Positions 31,456 through 42,305 of a stretch of DNA of 64,000 nt are shown here, one piece after another. The translations under genes and the position numbers were made by a program. The notes beneath the pieces are model-generated. The model was not told the DNA's origin and did no database searches. It worked only from the letters and a program-made list of their open reading frames with translations. The stretch spans positions 1,798,001 to 1,862,000 of the forward strand of contig JAZGUH010000113.1 in NCBI GenBank assembly GCA_037893225.1, written 5' to 3'. The stretch's first letter is position 1; each line of letters opens with the position of its first letter. This stretch comes from Hippasteria phrygiana. Its lineage: Eukaryota > Echinodermata > Asteroidea > Valvatida > Goniasteridae.

Positions 31456-33213
31456 CCCTGTCACACTTTCGCGTATATCAAGTCCTTATGAGTTCCTTAT
31501 TAACATTTTTCAATACGCAGCCGTACGCTCAAAATTTTGAAATTGTTCAATTATTATGACTTATGTGCGACGCACATCTAGCGTATAAGTAACGAATTCA
31601 GCGCATCTATTGCGTATGAGGTGCGTATGAGTTGCGTATGCAGTGCGCAACACGATTTTACTGCTGCGAATAGCTGCGTATGCAGTGCGCAGGCCGAGCG
31701 TATTCCGGACGCACCCTACTTATCCCGACCGCATGCCTGACGCACTTCCGACGAATGCCGAGCGTATTCCGAGCGTATTCCCGCCGCATTTCCGCCGCTC
31801 GTCTCCAACGATGAAGTAGGGAACATCTTGGGTGTCGTTGGGGAGAGACTCAGGATCTGGGAAGCTGATGGTACCATCACCAATGCACTCCTTGAGTTCA
31901 CTGTTATTGAAGACCTGGGCGTCGGATGCTGACCCCAAGCCGCCAATATCTGCCCAGAGGAACTTGTAGTCCGCGTCGACCATGGCAAAGAGCAAGATGG
32001 AGTAAAAGTCCTTGTAGTTGTAGTACATGGAACCACTACAGGGAGGACAGCGGATGGCCACGTGTGTGGGGGAAGTTCCACTTCTGGTAGTACCTGTCAG
32101 CTACATGGCGCCATTGCTTGGGTGTACATGGGCAGACCATCAGCTCATCCAGGTACTCTGCTATGATGGCTTCGCAGACCTCTCGGACGACCACAGAGAT
32201 GGTGTTGTGTGGTACTCGCCAAGCAAACTTCATGGACGCGTAGGTGTTCCCAGAGGCGAGGTGGCGGAGGGTCAATGACAGCTTCAAGCCTGGTTCCATG
32301 GGGTGTCTCATGAAGGTGTGTTTCTTGGTGAGTCTTCCTCCCACTCTCTCCAGCAGCTCATCATACATGGCAGGGTGCATGCGCAGGAAGTTGGTGAAGG
32401 CTCTTGTGTCCTCATTTCGGAGCTCCACCATCAGTTTATCATAGACCCCAAACTGATGTCTTCTCCCTATCCATGGCCGGACCCAGGCGATTCTTCGGCG
32501 CGCTCTTCTTCTTATTCTTCTCTCTCTTCTTTGACGAAGGAGATGGAGCTGCAGGTTCATGATGTCATGCTGGTGTTGGATGACAGCAATCATGTGTTCT
32601 CGCCGGTGCCGGCCTGGATCTGCCATCTTCAGGAGGTCTGTTCACCCTGGAGTGTAGAGGAGCCATCATATTTATACTAAATCTCGAGTGTACCCTGGAT
32701 GTACGGCAAGTACGCTATCTGTACGCTGTCTGTGCGTTTCTCATAAGTTACAAATAAGTACAATGCGCTGCCCGATCGCAGGACCAACGGTACTAATTCG
32801 TGCAATACGTCGGCATTCGCTATGCGTGCGTTGTATCTGCGCTGCAAGTACGCTTATGTATACGTCCAATGTACGCGGCTCATACGCTGACGGGGTGCGT
32901 GCCGGGAGGTCAGCGTATTACCGCGTATGAACCGCTTATCCCCCACGAACACATAGCGTATTCGTACCGCGCTCGACCGATGCGGGACCGATGCGCTGCG
33001 TATTTATAACTTATGACGTGCGTAACAGCGTACGCAGCGTAGTTTTGTGCTTGCCCAAAACTATCCGGCGTACTGGGCCGTACTGTGCGCATGCCTGCGT
33101 ACATAAAACTTACACAAAACGATTGAGATGCATATGAGGTGCTTATTGTGCGTATGAAAGAAATGTCAATGCGCAACTCATAAGGAATTAGGATACGCAA
33201 AAGTGTGACAGGG
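31456..33213. mobile_element. PIF/Harbinger transposon with broken transposase
   Basis: CCCTGTCACACTTTCGCGTA at 31456 and CCTTATGAGTT further in are mirrored at the right end (33213 inward, CCCTGTCACACTTTTGCGTA). Subterminal regions on both sides (31560-31720 and 32690-33180) are crowded with GCGTATG/TACGC words, likely transposase binding sites. A HARBI1-like gene lies between on the minus strand. A 3-bp TWA target duplication could not be confirmed. Confidence 0.85.
31720..32626 (-). pseudogene. HARBI1-like Harbinger transposase, deleted
   Basis: From ATG at 32626 the N-terminal region is continuous (about 190 residues: a basic stretch, then FTNFLRMHPAMYDELLERV and SLTLRHLASGNTY, as in HARBI1 proteins). 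At about 32040-32060 the frame changes after KWNFPHT. The family normally continues with the first catalytic Asp followed by GKH; here only VAIRCPPCSGS follows, so a deletion of roughly 20-25 bp has removed that Asp. The second frame shows YYNYKDFYSILLFAMVDADY, SDAQVFNNS (second Asp) and YFIVGDE (third acidic region), then ends at 31720. The C-terminal part is missing. It cannot be active. Confidence 0.85.
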
Positions 33214-33466
33214 CATTTAGCTTCTAAACATGTTTACTGATAGCAAGATTGTGTTTAATTGCTGAACACAGTTTTTAGAGTGTTGTCAAAACTGAAAGAC
33301 TTCTATATTGCTGGGGGAAAAGAATTGAAAAAAGAAATATATTTTTGAGGTGAAATTTGACAATTGCGCGGGGAGTGCATAAGGAGATGAATACTTACCG
33401 AAGGCATAATATAATGCCAGTAGTTCAAGCGCGGATATGGGTTCTCTCTAGCCCAGCTTGGACTCC

Positions 33467-33624
33467 TATAGAGTACCGAAGTCTGACGTCAGTTGGCATG
33501 ACAACTGGTTCCAAACAAATGTAAATTTCGACTGTTCCTTTGTTAACAGCCACCCATGTAAACACATAACAAAAGTATTCTGGTTCCAAACATTGCATTG
33601 ACGTCATCACTTCGGTGCTCTATA
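33467..33624. repeat. MITE, family shared with 60.6 kb
   Basis: TATAGAGTACCGAAGTCTGA starts it, and TCACTTCGGTGCTCTATA ends it. The copy at 60612-60729 has the same ends and inner words (TGACGTCA, GGTTCCAAACA) in the other orientation. Confidence 0.85.
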
Positions 33625-34529
33625 GTATCTCCATTACATTGAGCTACAACGGAATGCAATGAAGTAAAGGACGTCCAACCTGGACTAGGGTTCTCTCGAG
33701 ATGCAATGTTTAGTGATTTCCGGCTCAAGCCAAAAGAGCTAGAAGTTGCCGAAACTTCTCTCTTGATACACGGAAATATTGTCGGAAGTTTTCTTCGTGA
33801 AGTTGAAGCTCATAGGCCCCATTTTCTTTCATGCTTTGAAGGATTTCATGGAGGATTTCATTTTTGATTGGAATTAATTATTTCTTTGTAAGCTGCAGCT
33901 ACAATCAATATATAGACGCACTTGATTTTGCCGGGTAGCCGTTTTTTCATTTTCTGACGTTGCTAACGATATTCCCTGCGCATACTTTACATATCTATGG
34001 AAAGGTAAATGACGCGCGCAAAACGCATCGCAAATGCAACGTTTACGCAACGGACGCAAAACGGACTAAAAACGCGCATATGGAAAGGCGGCTTAAAGTT
34101 AGGCGGTCGTCGCACATGTTTGTACGTTCACTTACGTCCGCAGCGTGGACAGTACAGGGGTTTTGGGGCCGGGCTCTCTCTTCCCGACAACGAGCCAATC
34201 ACGTTGCAACCTTTTTTCCTACTTTTCGTCAATAATTTAGACAGTCGTGCATGTTTTCATATAATTTTTGTAAAATTAATTTTGAATTTATCATGCATAT
34301 TTATGGCCGTTTCATGGTTCAGATCTTCATTAAAACAAAGTTGGCCTATTATAGAAAACAAAATCAACCACACGTAAAAGTCCTACAGCCGGCGACTCGG
34401 AGGTGCCCGGAAGTTCAATCGTGACCTTTATACGCGAGACTTACACGGTCTATTGACTAATCATTGTTCCAATTTAGGTATCAGGAATTGGGTAATAGCA
34501 CATTTGCACGTAGAAATCGGCATTTTTAA

Positions 34530-36080
34530 GAGCTTAAAATCACATTTCCCCAATGGTTGAATTTTATAACGGTTTATGAGTAAAAATTCCGTGAACTAAA
34601 ATGTCAAGGTTTGGCATTTCTCATGTCAATTCTTACTGGACTATATTGGATGGAGCGAACCAGATCTGTGTGAAACAAACGGGCCGATATATTCAAGGGC
34701 CGATTGGGGAGCTTAAACCTCCGGCTCAGTATTTGGACGCGAAAATAATGCAAAACGGAGCGTCAGTAATTTTTTGTACTTTTCTGCGGACAATATTAGC
34801 GCGTGATTTACTCTTAACACAGAAATGTGAACAATCATTTTGACCAGAACGCAATGTTCCCACATGTACAAAGTATCATTTCCCAGGTTTATATGGTTTT
34901 CAGAGCTGTAACAAATATTTTATATGAACCTCCGGCTCACTATTTAGACGCGAAAATAATGGAAAACGGAGCGTCAGATGTACTTTTTGTACTTTTCTGC
35001 GGGCAATATTACTTATTAGCGCGTGATTTCCTCCTAACACAGAACTGTGAACAATCATTGTGACCAGAACGCAATGTTCCCACATGTACAAAGTATCATT
35101 TCCCAGGTTTATATGGTTTTCAGAGCTGTAACAAATATTTTATATGAACCTCCGGCTCACTATTTGGACGCGAAAATAATGCAAAACGGAGCGTCAGATG
35201 TACTTTTTGAACTTTTCTGCGGGCAAAATTAGCGCGTGATTTGAACTGTGAACAATAATTTTGACCAGAACGCAATGTTCCCATAATGTACAAAGTATAA
35301 TTTCCCAGGTTTATATGATTTTTAGAGTTGTAACAAATATTTTATATCAACCTCCGGCTCACTATTTGGACGCGAAAATAATGGAAAACGGAGCGTCAGA
35401 TGTACTTTTTGTACTTTTCTGCGGGCAATATTAGCGCCTTATTTCCTCCTAACACAGAACTGTGAACAATCATTGTGACCAGAACGCAATGTTCCCATAA
35501 TGTACAAAGTATCATTTCCCAGGTTTATATGATTTTTAGAGTTGTAACAAATATTTTATATCAACCTCCGGCTCACTATTTGGACGCGAAAATAATGGAA
35601 AACGGAGCGTCAGATGTACTTTTTGTACTTTTCTGCGGGCAATATGGCGCCTGACGTCCTCTTAACACAGAACTTTGAACAATCATTTTGACCAGAACGC
35701 AATGTTCCCACGTGTACAAAATATTATTTTCAAGGTTTATATCTTTTTCAGAGCTCTACCAAATATTTTATATCAACCTCCGTCTCACCAAATGGAGCGT
35801 CAGTTGTACTTTTTCTCAAAATTTTATGATGCACCAGTGTACCGGTAACCTTTTCTTCTTCAAAATTGTGATTGCCATTGTTCCAAGTAAAATAAGTTTC
35901 ACAATAATTGTTTCCTTCATTAACGGTCGTTTCACGGTCGCATAAGTTTATGAGCGGCATAAAACTAGAGGTGTATACACAAACTGGTTTCATTAGCTTG
36001 TGATGTCATATAAGCCCCTCCGTAGTAAATAGAATAGACAAAACTAGTCATGCGAGGGCGCACTACTATACGAACATCGG
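34530..36080 (-). mobile_element. repeat element with ~210 bp tandem array, copy B
   Basis: This is the inverted relative of the 20.6-22.9 kb element. The shared head (CATGACTAGTTTTG, GTGTATACACCTCT, CATTGTTCCAAGT) lies at about 35815-36080. The array precedes it with ACCTCCGGCTCACTATTTGG or similar at about 34719, 34930, 35150, 35350 and 35565, and a degenerate one at 35775. The far end (34530-34700) resembles 30625-30840, not copy A, so one end of the two copies differs. Confidence 0.8.
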
Positions 36081-36560
36081 GGAGGACAGGTTAAGGCCAT
36101 CTCGCCAGTAGATGGGGTACTGGCTGGGGTTGATGATGTGGGAATGCACGATCGCGTGCGCATTCCACAAGCGCTTACACAGCCTCTGAGCATATTGTTC
36201 AGGGCGTTCACATTTAATTTGTCTTGCCGACGCCCGGGCGCGCGCACTTTCCCCCGTATAAGAGACGCAGGAGAATATAAGACCATACTATGCGTGCGTA
36301 AGATAACATGTGTCTTATACCCAGTAAGATCTCCTCCAACCTACCTCGGATATCCTTAACATGGGTTGAGAACAAGTCATTTGTTCCCAGATGAATCACG
36401 ATAGTGTTGGGAACTGGCGCGTGTTGAATTTGGGCACGGATGGAAGGGGACCATCGACGCAATTCTCGCACCCCTCACTCCCCGCCAGTTGAGCAGCCCC
36501 AGTTTAGGATTCAATGAGTGAGTGCCGGATTTGCTGGTTGTTGTTAGTTCCCCTATACCC
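36065..36560 (-). pseudogene. SGNH hydrolase-like domain of a DIRS/Ngaro-type element, frameshifted
   Basis: Read on the minus strand, GLLNWRGVRGARI (near 36500) precedes PNTIVIHLGTNDLFSTHVKD (near 36400), then a region ending near 36070 with YRDG and LS. This is the GDS/SGNH hydrolase-like domain often carried by Ngaro and related tyrosine-recombinase retrotransposons. GTND is the block-III motif, and the final DGxHLS-like region would carry the catalytic Asp/His but is changed here. At least two frameshifts break it. The role of this domain in the element is not settled. Confidence 0.65.
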
Positions 36561-36674
36561 GCAAAAAAAAAATCGAAGAAGGACAGTGGGATTGCTGAGA
36601 AAAACAGTGCGGCCCCAAAGTCAGAGGAGGAGATTACGGGAAGGATGATGCAGATTTTTAGAAGTTAATGGGAC

Positions 36675-36916
36675 ACCTAGGGTGTATTCGAAACCCCGTT
36701 CTAGTGTTGAATAATCACGCGAACAGAGTTAAATTTCGAATGACGAGAACCAACACGCGATCGGTGTTCACAAACAGGATTTTCACTCCCCACTGATTGG
36801 GGAGTAGATGAAGAACGTCAAGAACCCAGATGCACTCTACACGGCACTTTGGCGTTCGTAATCGGCAACCAGAGAACACTGTTTCCAAAAAACGGTGTTT
36901 CAAATACACCCCCAGT
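36675..36916. repeat. MITE
   Basis: CTAGGGTGTATTCGAAACCC near 36677 is mirrored by GGTGTTTCAAATACACCCCC ending near 36915. The length is about 240 bp. The overlapping open frames are not genes. Confidence 0.7.
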
Positions 36917-37035
36917 GTCATGGCGACGGCCTTCCTCATTTTTCTGACATTGAAACTGTTTTCGCGCAGCGTCTAGACGGACACCTTGCTTCTTCGGGAA
37001 TGCTCGTTAACGATTGCTGCAACGCAGTGTGTGTG

Positions 37036-37160
37036 CTAGTCTTGGTTCCAAGACGTCCTTAGCGGTGCGACGTATAGCGCGCACGGCCGGCCGACAGCGC
37101 CCTCTCGCTACACACACACACGCCACGGTCAAATCGCTAAGACCGTCTTGGTTATTTCGC
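37036..37160. repeat. MITE, family shared with 44.1 kb
   Basis: CTTGGTTCCAAGACGTCCTT at the left pairs with CGCTAAGACCGTCTTGGTTA at the right. The inside has GGCCGGCCGACAGCGCCCTC. The copy at 44085-44200 has the same parts inverted. Confidence 0.8.
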
Positions 37161-37302
37161 AAGTTCTGCTCGCGAAATCGCGAGCAGAACTGTGTGGCAT
37201 TTGCATGCGCGTGTGACGTAGCTGCATTATTGCATGTAAATCGCAAACCTCACTAGTCTAGTTTCTGTACTCACGTCGGGTGTACGTGTCCGTACGTTAC
37301 CC

Positions 37303-37896
37303 CTAGAACTATATGGGGCTCCTACCAGTACCAAAGCCCCATAGAAAGAAGTCCAATTTTCCCATAGGCTACTGCAGCAAAAATAATAACACAATTTTCA
37401 TGCACTGTGTTTACACTGTGCACGCAACAAACGCTGAAAAGTTTACCCCAAAAATCTGTCTGTTGGTTACTTTACATCCTCAACTTGTGTGCACCAAGCA
37501 AAGGATCGATCTAATCTGTCCCAATTTCAGAAAAAAAGTGAAAAAATCCCTGTAAGTTTCAGACTGAAGAAATATGAATTTACAAGAAGCAACAAGACCC
37601 AGTACAAAGATCAGGCATGAGCCAATCACTTCACAGGGCTGTGGATTATTTAGGTTAATCTCAACAGCCCTGTGAAGTGCTTCAGCTTGGAACAGGGATT
37701 TTTTCTTTTTTTTCTTTATAAAACTGGGACAGATGCGACAGATCCTTTGCTTGGTGCACACAAGGTGAGGATGTAAAGTAAGCAACAGACAGATTTTTGG
37801 GGTAAACTTTGCAGCAGTTTTTGCTGTAGTAGCCTATGTGAAAATTGGGCTTCTTTTTATGGGGCTCTGGTACATGGTAGGAGCTTCAAGTTCTAG
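37303..37896. repeat. DNA element with ~220-250 bp terminal inverted repeats
   Basis: The left arm (from CTAGAACTATATGGGGCTCC to about 37556) and the right arm (about 37675-37896, ending CTTCAAGTTCTAG) are inverted copies. Shared words include TTTACCCCAAAAATCTGTCTGT and GTGCACCAAGCAAAGGATC-type segments. A small inner hairpin (CTTCACAGGGCTGT) sits at the centre. No gene. It directly abuts the next element. Confidence 0.8.
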
Positions 37897-38172
37897 TAGG
37901 CCGTGGGCCAAGGCCCAAAAAGAGCTTCTTTCGTAACGTACCTAAGGAGGATGATTTCTTTTTGGTTTGTTCAATAGAAATAAATATCACAGATAGTATT
38001 TGGGTTGTTCTTAGTTGTGAATCTTGTTTGTTAATGAGCACAACACTCTCAAACTTTTGTAAAAATCGACTTCTTCTCACGGAAAGAGGCTGAAAAGTGA
38101 CTAGTCTGGCACAGTTCACCGTGTGTATGTGACGTCTGGGAGCCATACAATAGTCTCCATAGTACCGCGCCA

Positions 38173-41100
38173 TTGTTTACGCAAATTCAGCAACCGCAGG
38201 AGACTACGAGAGAGCGATGCAAAGAGAGCGGTTCTAACGTGGACTTCGGCGATACTTCTTACAATTGTCGACCTGACAGAGGAAAATTAAAACTTCAAAA
38301 CACAAAATCTGGGACAGAATGTATCATAGCTCTTGCAGGTTTCCTGAGTTTGAAAATATTTTCTTTAGAAATACGTCAAAACAACAAGTGTTTGAGGCCG
38401 TTTGAGTCATGTTTACTTCGTACATCAGCTGCTTGGGTGCACGTACAGTGTATGCACCCTCAATTTCAGGTCGCAAGGCTGTAATGAAGGTGAGGTTATT
38501 TCCCCCTTATATTTTCGATAGATTGATGCAATGGTCAGGCATGTTTTGGTTGATTTTTCAAACTACATACAACGAAGACTCGGTCCCATGTATTCATGTG
38601 CATCATACATGTAGGCCTTTGCAAGGGCCAACGTTATACAACTTACAAGGATTAGCAGAACTGCATTTTCGTCTGCAGGTCTAGTGTTGGTCGAGACTGC
38701 TGTCATGGTCATTATGGCAGTGTTCTTTTTAAAATGAAATGTTGGGCGGTTAGTATTTAGTTTATTTTGGGGTTTGTGGGGGGGGGGGGGGTGTTCTGTT
38801 GAGAAAAGGTCTTACACACTGTGTAAAGTCATCACTTTATGAATGTTCTATTTTCAAGGGACACTAGTTGAATAGGAAAGAATGTAGTATTGAGACGCCA
38901 TTGTGTTAGTTATGTACAATGTCTATGGTGACTCATGACCATTTTTTGAAATTTTCTGTCCCAAATTTATGTTTTTTTTTCCTTTTCAACATATATCTGC
39001 AATGACTAACCATGAAGTAAGATATGGTGAAAAAAAGTAGCGGCAGGACGTTGCAATCTTTCCGTTGAATATTTCAAATAATTCCAAAAACAATGAGCCA
39101 AACTGTTGCGCCCTTTAACCACCCCGCCCCTAAAAAAAACCACATTGGTTGGGTTGATTTTGCACAACATAACATGTTCCAGCAAGTTGTTTCCAATAAA
39201 TTTGCCTGACAAGTTCAACATTTTCCAATAAATTTCGTTAATTGGCCTTTATCAGGAGTTTCAGGACATCCTGGAGATATTAGCAAACTATATCAACATC
39301 TGAGAGAAGGATCCAACCATCTTGAATATTCATTTTACATGTACATGTATTTATAATTGTTTTCTTTTCTTTTCAGCACGAGGGGTCTACCACCAGTCAC
39401 TGGAGGACAAATGATCTTTCAAAAGGGCCCATAGAAATTTCACCAGCATGATCAACACAGAAAAAAAATAATGTGCACGCCTTTTTGTGCATGCCCTGTT
39501 GGACTTCACCAAGGACTGGATCGACTGGGCACTCCATTTATTCATCAAGGAAGAAAGGCAACCTGATTTTACTGTGACCTTATTTTTTGAGTCCAGGCAA
39601 TTATTTTGGCTTTCTATGTGCATGTTGTGCTTATGCCTTGTTAAATTTCACTGACAAGGCGGCCCTGATGAAGCTACTTGGATTTTGAGAAGACATTGGA
39701 GCTAAAGTAATTTTCCTTCGAGAAAGTGTCTTCCATTACTTAACGTGACCAAATGCAAGTACTACTAAGGGATCTCTTTCTTAATATGCCATCAACCATT
39801 ACGTAATTTAAGGCCACTCATTTTTCAGTCTTGTTCCTTGATGGACAATACAATGTGTGATATTCACTCAAAGTTTTAAATATCGGTGACTGTTTTATAA
39901 CTTAATTATGCCATTCTTCGACTGGAACTGTAAGGTCTGAGAAGAACAGTGAACTGTGGCCATCTATTTTTTAAAATTAATGTTGCAAGATAACGGTCAG
40001 TGCCCAATTTTTTTCCAATAACTGTTGGAAGTGAATTTTCAATTCAAGACTGAAAGGAGTAAACAATTCTGAAATAATAATTTCAATGGCTAAAATCACT
40101 TTCCAAGGTGTTGTACTTTGCAATTCTTGTTTTAGTAAGTACATGTATTAATAACAAATGAAAAAAAGAAATTGCTGACAAAAGTTAACATGTTCATATA
40201 TTAACAAATTTATTCTTGTTCATTCCATGATCAGCATGTGAAATTTGAGAAATTACACTTCAAAGTTATTTTCAATAAATTGATGGATTATATTTTTGTA
40301 GATATTCTTTAAATGATAAAAAGGAAAAAATTGTACTCAATCTAACACTCTTGCAATACAGGTGTAATTTTACAAGGGGTGATTAGTCTGTCTGGAAACA
40401 CCCCCCCCCCCCCCCCCAACAAACGTTTTTGTTCAGGGTACTGAACAATTTTTTTCTGATGCAATGGTTTTAAAAAGTAAATTTAAGAACAATTTGAACT
40501 ACTTTAAAGGTTTAGCATACTTGTTCATCATGCATGCTGCTCTATAGCAAATGACGAGTTTCATTAGAATACTTCAAACTTAAGTTGCCTTTTTAAAATG
40601 AGGTAGAATGACAGGGAACAGGTGTGTACATCTTTATACTGATAAGACTACTATAAACAATAAATACCTCAGGAATATTCTGATATGAAGCACAAGTTCA
40701 ATACATATTTGCTTTCTTTTTAAATAAATTGAACTACACTAAAAACACAGAAAGCATCTTTAACTAGTAAAGACAATTAAGATGAACATAAGGATTACTA
40801 GAACAGCTCAGTCTCACTTAAATGTTTGCTTTGGTTCTCATAATGAGCTAATATAGCTTTGTAGTACTAGTAGTAAAATGAAAATGTGCACCCATAATAT
40901 TTAACCAAGATTCCTCGTAAAAATGTATGACCCCACGAGCTATATTTTCAAAACGTCAGGCATGGTTTCATTAATACTAATTTTATTTAATTTTATTTTT
41001 AAAAAAATGTTGGGGGGGGGGGGGGGTTGGTTCTGTACTTTCTTTCTGACCTAATTTTCATAAAATTCTTTGAAAAAATACATGTCTTTGGAATTATGCG

Positions 41101-41280
41101 TAAATTGTTCAATATCGTAAAAAAAAATTAAAATTGATTTGTTCGGATAAAGCTACCACCCTTCCCCCATACAAGTATGCCTTAATTTTACTTACTACTG
41201 AATGAAAGTCTTTATATCCTGTTAACAAATAATATTAGTCGAGATGCCTGGCTTACAATTTTAATAAAGTAATGAGATAA
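38173..41280. other. AT-rich interior of the 3.9 kb element, no recognised gene
   Basis: Open frames at 38173-38484 and 38409-38684 lack family resemblance. A good splice-acceptor-like tract (TTTTCTTTTCAG, near 39376) exists, so an untranslated or poorly conserved transcript is possible. Poly(G)/poly(C) runs stand at about 38779, 40400 and 41011. Confidence 0.4.
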
Positions 41281-41322
41281 GTGAGATTACACAGCATTCC
41301 CGATGAAACCCAGCGCTTGTTA

Positions 41323-41499
41323 ACGCGGCCGCGGATAGACATCCGCAGTCGCCGCTACTGCACGAGCGATCTCGGCGAAATTTCTGTCCAGTTGTTCCCC
41401 CCTTTGCACACAGTGTGTCACCTTGTTCCATGACGTTTCAGTGAAGGGGAACACTTTTTCCTTGGCAGATTGTGCAACGTGTATTACTATGCACCGAAA
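41323..41499 (-). CDS. short unidentified open frame in CpG-rich patch
   Basis: A 59-codon open stretch on the minus strand contains KVFPFTETSWNKVTHCVQR and ends ADVYPRPR before a stop. It lies in the CpG-rich right end of the 3.9 kb element, where a promoter and first exon could be. The F-TE-SW-K pattern resembles short N-terminal motifs I associate with invertebrate repeat-encoded proteins, but I cannot name the family. There is no ATG in a good position; it could be an exon or chance. Confidence 0.2.
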
Positions 41500-41924
41500 T
41501 CACGAATGCATGTCAATGTCCGTCTCCTCCGGACGTCGCCATCTTGGATTGCGCAACATCTTGTTACCAGACGCTCCAATACATTGTTAACATTGATCGA
41601 TAGCAGAGGGACCCGACTTTTTTTTACAGCCACGTACTCCAAAAAATAGAGCTTTGAATGAATTTAAAGAGCCCGAACTTTTTACTACTACATAAAAGCA
41701 AACAAAACAAGACAAAAAGAACAAGGTTCACACAATTCAGTCTATTTTTGGCTTCGATTTAATATGATTTGCAGGTATATTGCTGAGGTACGTTACGAAA
41801 ATTGAAAACTAAAGCACTTTTTGGGACTCGGCCCACGGCCTATAGGGGTATCCGTACGTGTGTACGTGCAGCCTTCCTTCCTGGTGCAGCGCAATACCAA
41901 GCCATTCGTAGTTTGTAGGAAAAA

Positions 41925-42305
41925 ATGTCTGATCGCGTGGACAAAACGATGGATTTTACAGCAAAAAGACTGGCCTTTGGAAAGCTAAAAAGTCATCAGA
42001 TCAGTGTCATTCATCAATTTGTACGTGGCCATGATTTGTTTGTTAATTTACCAACCGGATTTGGCAAGAGTGTAATTTTTCAAGCTGCTCCATTTCCTGA
42101 ACCATAGCTATGCTTGAACGAAACGAAGTAACCAAATGCAAACAGGAGAAAGCGCTGGTTATTGTCGTCGTGCCATTGAAAGCCCTGGCCGTTGATCAGT
42201 TACATCGTGCTGAACATCTGGGACTGATGTCGGCAGAGATAACGTCTGATATTCCAGATCACATTTTGGAACAATCCGAAGATTTCTCAATCCTGTTTGC
42301 CAGTC
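41925..42305 (+). pseudogene. RecQ-like DNA helicase fragment, cut by a LINE
   Basis: From ATG at 41925 the frame has FGKLKSHQISVIHQFVRGHD and the Walker A motif LPTGFGKS (about residues 44-51), as at the start of RecQ-type superfamily 2 helicases. A frameshift and stop near 42105 follow. The next frame from 42110 continues with VIVVVPLKALAVDQL (motif Ia) and SAEITSDIP. Near 42306 helicase sequence gives way to a reverse transcriptase. Motif II (DEAH/DExH) and everything after are absent. RecQ-like genes of this kind occur in many copies in some invertebrate genomes; a host or element origin cannot be told here. Confidence 0.75.

Larger units (their letters stand above)
37899..41840. mobile_element. 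3.9 kb TIR element of unknown family
   Basis: GGCCGTGGGCCAAGGCCCAA at 37899 is mirrored by GGGACTCGGCCCACGGCC ending at 41840. CGTAACGTACCT further in is inverted as AGGTACGTTACG (about 41784). TA flanks both ends, suggesting a 2-bp target duplication. The inside is AT-rich, with a CpG-rich patch at 41310-41560 and no transposase I can recognise. Either the gene is diverged and split by introns, or these are the ends of a non-autonomous element. Confidence 0.55.

Noticed and set aside
37886..38173. 95-codon minus-strand frame starting MARYYGDYC
   Set aside because: It overlaps the TIR of the 3.9 kb element and shows no family resemblance.
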